64,000 nucleotides of DNA from Anoplolepis gracilipes (taxonomy: Eukaryota > Arthropoda > Insecta > Hymenoptera > Formicidae), in the NCBI RefSeq assembly GCF_047496725.1, contig NC_132973.1:4687233-4751232 (forward strand), given 5' to 3'. Every line of letters begins with the position of its first letter. Position 1 is the stretch's first letter. Below, one piece after another: positions 29,201 through 40,687 of the stretch. The notes under the pieces are model-generated. The model did not search any database and had not been told where the DNA came from. It saw only the letters and a list, made by a program, of their open reading frames with translations. Position numbers and translations under genes: made by a program.

Positions 29201-30964
29201 AACGTAATTTACCCAAGATCGATTCGTCCGCGCGAGCATTGTCCGCGGAGAACAGGATTTCTGCCTGTTCATCGCGAGGTCGCGATCCATCTCCTGAAAA
29301 AGGAATCTCTCAGAAGGGTGAAAAAACGTCTCGGGCGATAAAATTGACGCTTTGTTCGCAAAGACTTTATGAATAACGTACGCTAGAAAAGAAATACAGC
29401 CAGCAGAGGAATCAAGCCTGAATCCTGTTGCTAGGGATGTTCACTAGCGAGATCGGCGATCCTCGGAGTAGCCATCTCACGGGGTGGTTAAGAACTTGCC
29501 TGTACCAGCCGGAGCCACCGGAGAGAGAGTGGCTTCGATCGTCCTTCTCCACGTGGACGATACCGCCTTCGGTAAATGCCTTCGTCACGCGAGGGGTGAA
29601 ACCGTTTATAGTCTACAAGGAAGTCGGTCTTTTTCTCTCTCGCTCTTTTTTTTCTCTGCCGGGCGCGCGCGCGCGCGCGCGCATCCCCCTGCGGCCCTTG
29701 CGTCTCCCTACAAGGCGTCCCACCGAGAGGGGGTAGCTTGGCTCGCCAGCCAGAGCTCTTGCGCATCACAACCTTTCCTCCAGCCTGGTCTTATACGCTG
29801 CCGTCGTGAGAACGATAATCGTTTTATCCACATGAGAGCAACGGGACGTGTATCACCTGTTCGTTTTCTCAAACCTTCGCTCGGAAGTGATCGCCCGCTC
29901 CCCGTCTGGCGAAAAACTCAACTTTCCTAAACTCGAGTTCTATTTCCTATGTATTAACTTTTTTTCTGGATAGAGTCTCTCATAATAGTGGAGGATTCAA
30001 TAGGATAAAAATAATCGAAATGTCGAGAAAATGTGCGCAAGTTGATTATCCAGTGTGTTAGACTAGGTGAGAAAATAGAACGAAAAAGTTCAGTCTCTCG
30101 GTGTACAATTAAAGAGGACAGTTTTCATTAACAAAGAATGACACAACTAGCAAAGAGCGAATTCTTGTTCTTAAAGTATATTTTCAAATTAACTTCGCGT
30201 ATGTACATAAACTCGTAATAAAAGTACATGTATACAAATCGATAACAAAGCCACAGCCGTTCCTATTGTCTATTTTTACTATAAAGAGTCGAGAAATCGC
30301 GATCAAGGCAAAGCGAATGAGATTTTACACTTATCACGAGCATTTTTTTTTTCATGCTCGTTACAAGAGAGCGATCTTTTTTCTTGCTCAATCAACATCT
30401 CGTGAAAAAAATCGATTGAAAACATACAAATAGGATTATTTATTAATTTATCTTGCTTCACAAAAATCAGTTTTTACAATATTTATTAATCAATAAATTT
30501 CACCGAATTTTTTTTTAATTGTTCCAAATTTAAAAAAATTTATTCTCTCTTTCAGTTATACGTCGCGAAATTGCGAGGCAAAATAATGCCAAACTTTTCC
30601 TTTTAACTATTTGCATCTCATTTTAGAAATGCAAGATATAACCATGATGATAAAGCTCGTTCGATATTACAATGTATAAAGTCAAAGTTTGCGATTCAAG
30701 CGGTTAATTACCGATTGACCGTTCACCCTACAGCAACTACCTGATCGAATAAGCAGCTAACGAAATTTCCGGCTAATTGAAACCGCTATGAGGCAGCCGC
30801 TAGCATTCCGATACACAGCGTTCAGCCGTTCTTTCGATCGATCGGTATGATTCGCGATATACGACGACGATTCAACGTGCGAGAGCGACGGCAGTGATAG
30901 TCATTCTGTACGTCTATATGTTTCTGGTCCCCGCGTCCCGTGTACCCCCTTCCCCCTCCTACCC

Positions 30965-31004
<40 letters not shown>

Positions 31005-31133
31005 CTTTAACGAGGCTGGCCGAGGGTCGATCCCCGTTCGACATGTAAATGTAAATGTAAATGTTGAACAAGATCCCGCCAGGGTTTCCCAACCTCGAAC
31101 ACAGGGCACGTCAACGAACTAATGCGTTTAGTT

Positions 31134-31165
<32 letters not shown>

Positions 31166-31191
31166 GGGAGAAAGGAGACAAAGAGAGAGAG

Positions 31192-31226
<35 letters not shown>

Positions 31227-34200
31227 AGTCTCTGAGAGCCACTCGCGTTGGGGACACTCGGTAACTCCTCTCCCCTTCCTCAGTGTGTGGCAAGAGTGTT
31301 GCGACCATCTCCGACACACAGTTTGCAGTGGTGATCAATCTTACTCTTGGAGACCAAAGACACATTCCAACCGCGCGCGCGGACGCCCACCTCTTCTCTC
31401 ATGCGAGGGAACAATAAAAGTCGAGCAATAAAAAGCCTCGGCAACGATAACGCAGCCGATCGCGTTACGATAACGCGTCTTCGAGAGTTGATTCACTATC
31501 GATTGCCATTTTTCATCATGTTAATTTTAATAATGTCCGGGATTAATGTGTAGTAATTTTATTAATTTAAAATCAAATTTTCTTTAAAATGTCAAGGCGA
31601 TAATAAACATTTCTTTTAATCGCGCAAACGACTGAAAATAAATAACCGGCAAAGGCGACAACGGAACGCAATTTATATTACGTAGTAATATGATATAAAG
31701 TTAATTGTCGATCGATTGAAAAAAAAAAAAGAAAAAAAAAACTAAGCGCGAGATATCTTTTCATGTGGTGGAAAATAGCTTAGCATTTTCCGTGTTAAAT
31801 ATACGAGAGCGCGTCTGGCGCTTTAGTGACGTAGAGTAATTTCCGGAAACAAGAATGAGAACCGCTTGGGATTTCAGTGGGCGGCGTTGGTCCCCTCATC
31901 AAATGCTTGTCATACCGTTCTTACCCTCAAACTCCGGAGCCTAACGGATCCCAACAGCCGAGTAAAGCCTCGTACCCCCCCCGTATACACAACGAGAAAG
32001 AGAATGATTGTGTATATATGTGTATGTTTATGTGTTTGTGTCAGTGTGTGTGTGTGTGTGTGTGTGCGTATGTGTGCGTGTAGTGGAAAGCGAACTCGAC
32101 TACCCCAATGGACACCGAGGACCGACGCTTAAAAAGCCATAGGCCGGAGCGATACGCCCCTGCGCATGGATGGGAATTATGCCGCTAAAACTCACCAATT
32201 ACGAAACCCGAACGGCTTGGCTTCCTCTCTTCGTCCACAACCTTCCTTTAATCTTAAACGCACCAAGTATCTTCTCCAAACACGCCGAGGGAAATGAGTA
32301 ATTAGTTTCCGACGGGTTTTCGAATTTACAACTATAAACCATTAATGCAAACGCTGTACTTTAATATTATACTTTTATTAGCGATATTTAACATTTTTAG
32401 CGAGTGCTATTTGTAAAAAAATACTTTTTAAAAAATATATCAATATATATATACAGGATGTCCCATTTTAATTCCTCCAGTGAAATATCTCGAAAAATAT
32501 GGAAAATACGAAAAAATGTTTCAGACAAAAGTTGTTTGGTTTCTAGGGGGACATAAGATGGTGCCATTAGTTTAACCTTGAAGAGTCACATGAAGGTCAC
32601 GTAAAGGTCATTTTGAATTTCTTAAATGGAACACCCTATATATTTTTGCATATTTTTGTAACTTATCTCAAGAGCTTTCCAAAACACTATGATAAAATGT
32701 TTTTTCATTAAACACTTTTCGTGTTATAAGGCTTTCAAAGTTGCAATATTTTGACATAAAATACAAGATATCTCGTAAAATATTCACTTTTATGCGTAAT
32801 TGAAACACATAATTATATTAAAGTAAAAATGTGTAACTGCTAGTTGCAAATTCAGATTTTTTCTTAAAGATAACTATGTGTTTTCTTTAGACCAATTGAT
32901 TCGTCTCATTATTCTGTGCATAAAAGTATTAGGGTAAGATAATCGAGAAATGAATATTTTACGAGATATCTTGTATTTTATGTCAAAATATTGCAACTTT
33001 GAAGCCTTATAACTCGAAAAGTGTTTAATGAAAAAACATTTTATCATAGTGTTTTGGAAAGCTCTCGAAGTCAGCTACAAGAATATGTAACAAAAAATAG
33101 GAGGTGCCATTTAAAAAAATTGAGGTGACCTTCACGTGACCTTCAAATGACTCTTCAAAGTCAGACCAATGGTACCATCTTATGGCCCCCTCGAAACCAT
33201 ACAACTTTTTCCTGAAACATTTTTCTCTCCCAGGCTTGGTTTTTGAAATATTCGACTGGAGGAATTAAAATGGGACATCCTGTATATAATTTTAAATATT
33301 AATAACTAAATTATCAATTGTTAATTAAATAATATGTAAATATTTAAAATATAATTTAAATATAAAACTTATATAAGTAAAGAATGCAATACAATTTCGA
33401 TTGGAACTTTATCGATTTACGGCTCGACTGATGATAAAATGACAAGATGGTCTCTTGTAAAATATAAAGCAGAGAATTGGCGCGTTTTTTTTCAAATATG
33501 AGAGATCGTGCAATCGAAACGAGGTTGTGCAATTTGAAACGCTCGAAGAAGCGATTACTCTCCAACCAGGTGTTAGCGATATAACGTATATTTACGGCCA
33601 GGGGTCAAACAATGGTACAGAAAGGACGAGATGAACAGAATCCCTTTCGATGTATCATAGTCCATTATCCGCAGTGGTGAAAAGGACCATTCGTTTGATT
33701 ACGATTTCGTGAAATCCCGCACACACTCACGTGACGGATTAATCAGGGGAAACCGCGCGCGTCGTTTCTTGCCTTCTCCCGCTATTAATTAATCCCCACG
33801 ATTAATCACTCCAGGCACTTTTCATCGGACGGCGAATCGTTCTTACTAGCGGAAACCCGTTACGAATGAGAAAAAAAAAGAGAATAAAGAATGAAAGATC
33901 GACGCATTAATATTGTATATTAATTTATCGAAATTTTTCAATTATTCCAATTAAGTGACAAATGCATGAATATCGCGAATAAATTTCATAGACGTATTCC
34001 AACAAAGTTGAGACGAACAACATTATATAGCGATGTGCGCTTTTAATACCCGCAAACAGAGTTAGTTGCGAGTTAGTATTTTATACGGTAGTTCTGGAAA
34101 CACCTTAAAATCGGTCAATGTCTTTTCTACACTTTGCTGCTGGTACGCGCGAGGACCGAATTATGATCGTGGAATCATAAAGAAGGAAGAAGAAGAATTT

Positions 34201-36958
34201 TGGTATGTTTGAGCAGCGCGTGACAAGGAAGAGGCGAGAGTGGCCATAAAAACTTTGGAGCGTTTCCATTATTCCGAGAGAGGAAGTAAAATGCGAGAAA
34301 GACCGACCGTGGGTCGGGTTTAGAGGGTTTTCAACGTTGGCACGAGCTTGTTACATAAATCGCGAAAGGTTGATACGAAAATGAGAATATATTTTTATAA
34401 CTCTCTCTTCTATCCTCTTAAATTCTACGAATTAAGTTTAACGTGAAATAAAGTTAAAATTTAATTATTAAATATGTGCGTTTCCTTAATATCATGTTTA
34501 TATAATATCTCGTTTGTTTATTAATTAAAGCAGAGAATGATGCAAACGAGAGATCTAATTATGTAAAGTGTGGGAAAAAATTAATCTTGTAATATTTAGA
34601 GAGCTTATATTTTTCATCGTATTGCTCGAGCAACAATTATATACACATTTTTAGTCAACTTTATTAAATTTCGTAAAACTCTCTCTTTTTTCTCTCTGAA
34701 AGAAGTTTTCTTACGTTTGCCTCTTTTTTTCTTTTTTTTTTTTTTTTTATCCGCCCATGCAATTTGTTCCTGCGCATAGTTACGTCTAGCCTGACTTTTC
34801 TCTCTTTCAAAGCACAACGAAGCCTCCGGCGAACATTTTCAATTTTCGCTCTTCGTACCAATTCGGACGAGCCATTCGGCCGAACAATTAGTCGCCGAAC
34901 GATTTGATTAGCGATTGTCATCGACAAATTTTTTTCCGTCCCCCCGATATGCGGAAAAAGCTCCGCCGAACCGACCGATGGGCAGATCATTTTCATGTGG
35001 CAATCCCAATTTTTTATTCGACCAATTACAACGTGATTCTTCAATCGCCACGCGAATGCAGAATCCCTGCAAACAATATTCCGGGGGCCGTGTCGTATCC
35101 GAGTAATTTTTTTTCAGTTAATTCTTTCTCTTCCCGAATATATTCCTCCTTCGATATTTTTCTGTTACAGGCATTCACAAAACCAATCTTGCAACCAATA
35201 GATCGTTTACTCTATTGACTATTAAAAAAGTTCATCACTCATATATCTGTATATGTTTTATATGGCATTTATAAACAATTCTCAATAATGTGCAAGCTAG
35301 ATTCGACACGTTTCGCAGCTATTATATATAAATATACTATCTATCATTTTCTCTCCTAAACATATACAAATAAATAAATAAATATATATGTGTAACTTTC
35401 ATTGATTTAAATAAAAAAAGATAAAAATGCAATTTTTATTTGATTTTTAAGTAACAATTATGCTTTAAAAATAAATAATGATTAAGAAAACGATAAGAGT
35501 ATTTTAAAGTGTAACTTTTCTCTTTAAATTGCTTTTTAAATGATTATTGTACGATCATTCATTCACGAGTTATAAGCGTTTAAAGTCAATAGCTCGATTT
35601 TGCTTTAATAATGAATATCTTGGCAAAAAAAAATCATAGAACATTCGTTAAAAAAAGAAATTAAAGTTAACACTCTACTCTTTAACACCTAATTAATGGA
35701 ATCGTGCTAGGATTTTTTTAATTCGGTATTCTTAGAAAAATTAACTTTTGAAAAATTTGTTCAATCGACGGACGTCACTTTCTTACAATGTAATTTTGTA
35801 ACGAATAGAAAAAATTGAAATTTATTTAAAGATTCTAAAACTAGAAACTTGAAGCTTTGAAACGGTTTTTTATTGATCTTATTCCGATTATTTTTAAGAA
35901 AGTTGCAACTACTTGAAAATTGGTCTTTTTTAGATGAAAGAAAGTGGCTCTTTAATTTTTTGCGTAATGTATATTTAATATATGTTTTAAAGTGAAAAGT
36001 TAGCACTTTAAAATACTCTTTTCGTTTTTTCAACCATTATTCATTTTTAAAGCATAATTATTACTTAAAAATCAAGTCAAAATTGCATTTTTATCTTTTG
36101 TTTTATATAAATCAATGAAAGCTAATGAAAAAACGTTAAAATTTTCATAAACTTTACAACATCTACAAGTAAAAAGCATTCCAGTTACTCGTACAAAAGG
36201 CTCTAAAGTATTAAGTTTTCTTTCTGTAAAAAAACTTAAATAAATGATTATTGTACGATCATTTTTTTTACTAGTTATGAGCGTTCAAAGTCAATAGATC
36301 GATTTTGCTTTAATAATGAATACCTCGGCGAAAAAAAAATTATAAAACATTCGTTAAAAAAAGAAATTAAAGTTAAAACTCTAACACCTAATTAATGGAA
36401 TCGTGCTAGGATTTTTTTCTAATTCGATATTCTTAGAAAAATTAACTTTTGAAAAATTTGTTCAATCGGCGGACGTCGCTCTTTTACAATGTAATTTTGT
36501 AACGAATAGAAAGAATTAAAATTCATTTAAAGATTCTAAAACTAGAAATTTCAAGTTTTAGAACGCTTTTTTTATTAATCTTATTCCGATTATCGTTAAG
36601 GAAGTTGGAACTACTTGAAAATTGACCTTTTTTTATATGGAAGAAAGTGGCCCTTTAATTTTTTTGCATAGTGTATATAGACTAGAGTAACAAAAAGCTC
36701 GCGGTGTGTAATAATAATCATAAACTAGAAAATGAAACGTGCAATTTGAAAACACTTTTCCGTCTTTCTTTTACACGGAGGGAGACGGTAAAGCAATAAA
36801 GCGGCGAGATTTTTGATATGAAATCCAGTGCGGGCGATCTCTCTATGAGAGGGCGAGGTGCGTAGAATCCGCGGAATCTAGAGCACGAAACGACACAACA
36901 GCGAGCCGACACGAAAGGGCGCGGAGCAGGTCGGCGAGGAGAACAACAGGGCTAAAGG

Positions 36959-37017
<59 letters not shown>

Positions 37018-40000
37018 CGAGGGAAAGGGAAGGAGAGAAGAAAGAGACGACGAAACAAAGCGGCGTCCCTTTGTCCCGCTCTCGGTGCAGCTCTCGCCCC
37101 CGCGCTCAGCCAAGCGCATTTTGCAAAGAGCGCGTCGCGAGACTCTCTCTCTCTCTCTCTCTCTCCCTCTCCCTCTCTCCCTCTCTCTCTTTCTCTTTCT
37201 CTTGTTGTCCGCGATATTGCTTCCTACATTTGCGCAAACTATATCGTCACAGCAGAAACGCTGCTGCGCTGCTGTTGCGAGCGCTCGTCCTCTCGCACTT
37301 TTGTTCGCTTAACTTCCAATGTACGCGCCCGCGACACGAGATATAACTATTAATCAAAGACGTAACCAAAGGAAACATGGGGATAGACAGGAGGAGCATT
37401 CACCTAGTTACGCCATCGCGTTATTAATTGCGATCATCCGCGGCAAATTCTTTCTTCCCTTTTTTTTTTTTTTTTTTATTTTATTTTATTTTTTTTAATC
37501 TTGGCAAAAGCGATAGATGACTGCGAGAGAGAATAGTTCCGAATCGCTCGCGCGATTGACAGCTGACACGTTCGTGAAACGTGGCCACACGCATCCTCTT
37601 TTATTTCAGAGCGGAAGCGTCGCGATTCGATCGGATTATAAACGTCGCGATAGGAGGGGAGGGGAGGAGGGGGGGGGGGAAGGGGTGTCATCCTTCGCGC
37701 GGAGATGACTATTTTTTTTTTTTTTCTACGACAGATTGAAAATACTTAGCGCATAAAAATAGATTGAATAAAGAAAAAGTAGAATAACCGGAATATATTA
37801 GGCGCGTATAAAAAAAAATCATTTGTTTTATTACTTGTTATAGTCAACGGTCAAATCGCGTAAAGTAAAGTACCAGTTCTCGTTTGATCACTAAAGTCAA
37901 TCAACACTGAGCACGATTAGTACTTGGATGGGTGGTGATCGCTTGGGAACACCGTGTGCTGTTGACACTATTCGTTTTATTACTTGTTATTGAAACATGT
38001 ATACTGCCACAACTAACAATAAGTAAGTAATTGTCCACCTTTTTTCTGTCTATTGAAACTCGAGGAATTGCGAAAGCTGTTCCTCAGTCTTTTCCCCCGA
38101 TACTCTCCTTTCCGACCTCCTTTTTCTTCCCAATGTTTCCCTGACTTCTTCGCTTTTTACAGTCTTCTAGACACGCGTCCTAAAACAACGGACGACTCTC
38201 GCGAATAACTATTTCACCTTTTATTATCCTTCCTGCGAAGGAGATCGAGTTACAGAATTACGAGCGTAACGCTCGCCAGAATGCATTCGTTTATTTGGTT
38301 GGCAAGGACTTCCACGTCTAGTTTTCTTGCTTTACAGACGATCAGCTGTCAGATGGAATAAGTGAGAGGTCCACAAAAAAGAGTGTGATTATACTCAAAA
38401 AATTACATCTGTACGAAAAATTAATTTCCTTCTTTTTTTAAAAATAATTAATATCACTAACAAAGATAGAAAAAAAATATTCTTTGCATTTATTCTCCCT
38501 GCGTCGCGAATATTTTAAATATAGTTTTTATACTATTAACATATATATCAAAATTTTTTTTTCGCGTAGTAATAATTATAAAAATATGACATTTACATTC
38601 GAGTTTATCCATTTATGACAAATTCGCTTTACTCGTCGTACATTAAGTAAAGCACGAAACCTTCATCTTAGACATTTGCAGGCCGCAAAGAGAGAAGAAT
38701 GTAATAAATAACCGCCAAATGACCGAGCGTAAATAGTCGATCATATGCGGCGACGATTACGCTTGATTATGCGTCCGCTATTAATAGCAACAGTGTGTTA
38801 CCGCTTTCTTCGCAACGTTATTACGCATAATCTATATCACAGTTAATTTCCACTCATTTCCATTAAAAGCTCGCTAATAATGCGCTATTATCGACAGAAA
38901 GAAGACGCCCTTCGAACGGCGCGGAAGCAAAAGACTCTATACTTAATCGTAATGCAAGGCTAGTTCAAATTTCTTTAACAGCACGCGATGCATCTGTCAA
39001 TTAGTTTCCCGGATTAAATAATAACGTTCGTAACGATGGTCTGGTTTCGTTTTTTTAGATCAATTATGTCTAATAATCAGCTGCGATAACATATTGTCAG
39101 TCGTTAGGTGCGAGCTTAAAGATAGTATCTATATATGTATCGTATATCATTATTACCACCAGTCATTTCGTTATTGGTTGTACATCTAGAAGAGATTCTC
39201 GTAAAGAAATGATCGAGCAAAAACATTATATATAACTTTTTTTATAACTCTCTTTTCTCGGGTCAATTATGTCATTCTATTAATCACCGCGATAATTATC
39301 AGCAGTTTCGCGTGAGCGTTTAAGAGCAGTACAATCATCGTACGTATCATCGTCACTCTATCGCCTCGAGACAAGTGCTCGCGGAGAAATTATCGAGCTA
39401 ACAATGACGCTTAACTTTTGTGATTCTTCTTCCTAGGTCAATTACGTCGTTGTACTATTAGTCACCGCGATAATTATCGGTAGTTTCGCGGTATTAAATA
39501 GGGTTGACAACATTCCATATATTTTTAGGGTAAAATCGGTACTAGATAAAAACTGGTATTTTTCGGTAAAAAGCCAGCAACAACTGGTCTTTCCTATTAA
39601 AAATGTTAAAATAAATAGAAAATCTTTTCATCAATATTCATCCATTGAAAGTGTTTTCTAATTTAAACTTTATCCAAAATAAAATCCATAATAGATTAGC
39701 AATCGACGAAGCAAATTAATTAATTTTTTGTTAGATATTGAAAAATAAAAGTGCAAACGAGATCTATATTAGTAAAATTTTTAATTCTATTATTACTACA
39801 TTTTTCTTATAATTAAAAATTATAAATATAAAATTTAGTAAGTAACATTTATATCTCCAAAGTTATTATTTAAAAAAATATTATATAAATTCATATATTA
39901 ATTTGAATTTAAAAAAAATTATATTATATCAATTTCATTCTTATAATATAGTGATTAATATGATTTATTAATTAAACCAAAAATATCGGGTGAGTCACGG

Positions 40001-40655
40001 AAATCTGACGACTTTTTTAAAAGTGAAACAAATAAATGAAATATAACTTAAATATTTACTTTTTGTTAGATAAAACAAAAATATAGATATATATTCTTAC
40101 GAATTAAAAAAAAATTTTTTTTTAATTTTAAAAAATTAATAAGATGAAGTAATACACTTGAATGGCATTCTACATCCTATTATTACCTAACTAATAGAGA
40201 AATGAATATTTAAGTTATATTTCAATTATTTACTTTACTTTTGATCGTCAAGTTTCCGTGACTCACCTTATATATCTTTTTGCATAAAATTATACAAATA
40301 TATTTTAGTGTTACATATTAGTTATTTTTCTAGGTTTTGTCATAGTTTATTCCTTTGAATAAAAAAAAGTCTGGGACAGTAAAAACTGAAACCGGATTTT
40401 TTTCGGCCAACTCTGGGTATTAAGACGAATATTACAGTTAACGTTATCGTCGCGCGCTTCGAGTATACTCGTCGAAGAAACGATCGAGTCACTTTGTGCC
40501 CCTTGAGCAGAGCGGCGCCACATCAGCGTCAATAAGCAAACGAGTGGTGCCCACATATCGCCCATTGGTCGGTTCTATGAACGGCAATTGTTGTACGTTG
40601 ACTTGCGGGCTCTATAAATAATCCCCACAATTTCTAACGGCCGCCTCTGTCTGTT

Positions 40656-40687
<32 letters not shown>

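Noticed and set aside
29428..29930. Overlapping plus-strand ORFs of 102 and 148 codons
   Set aside because: No recognisable protein; contains a GC dinucleotide run, and the minus strand is also open; lies within gro intron 1.
35761..36033. 90-codon minus-strand ORF rich in Lys and Phe
   Set aside because: Lies in the arm of the 35400-36675 repeat and is disrupted in the other copies.
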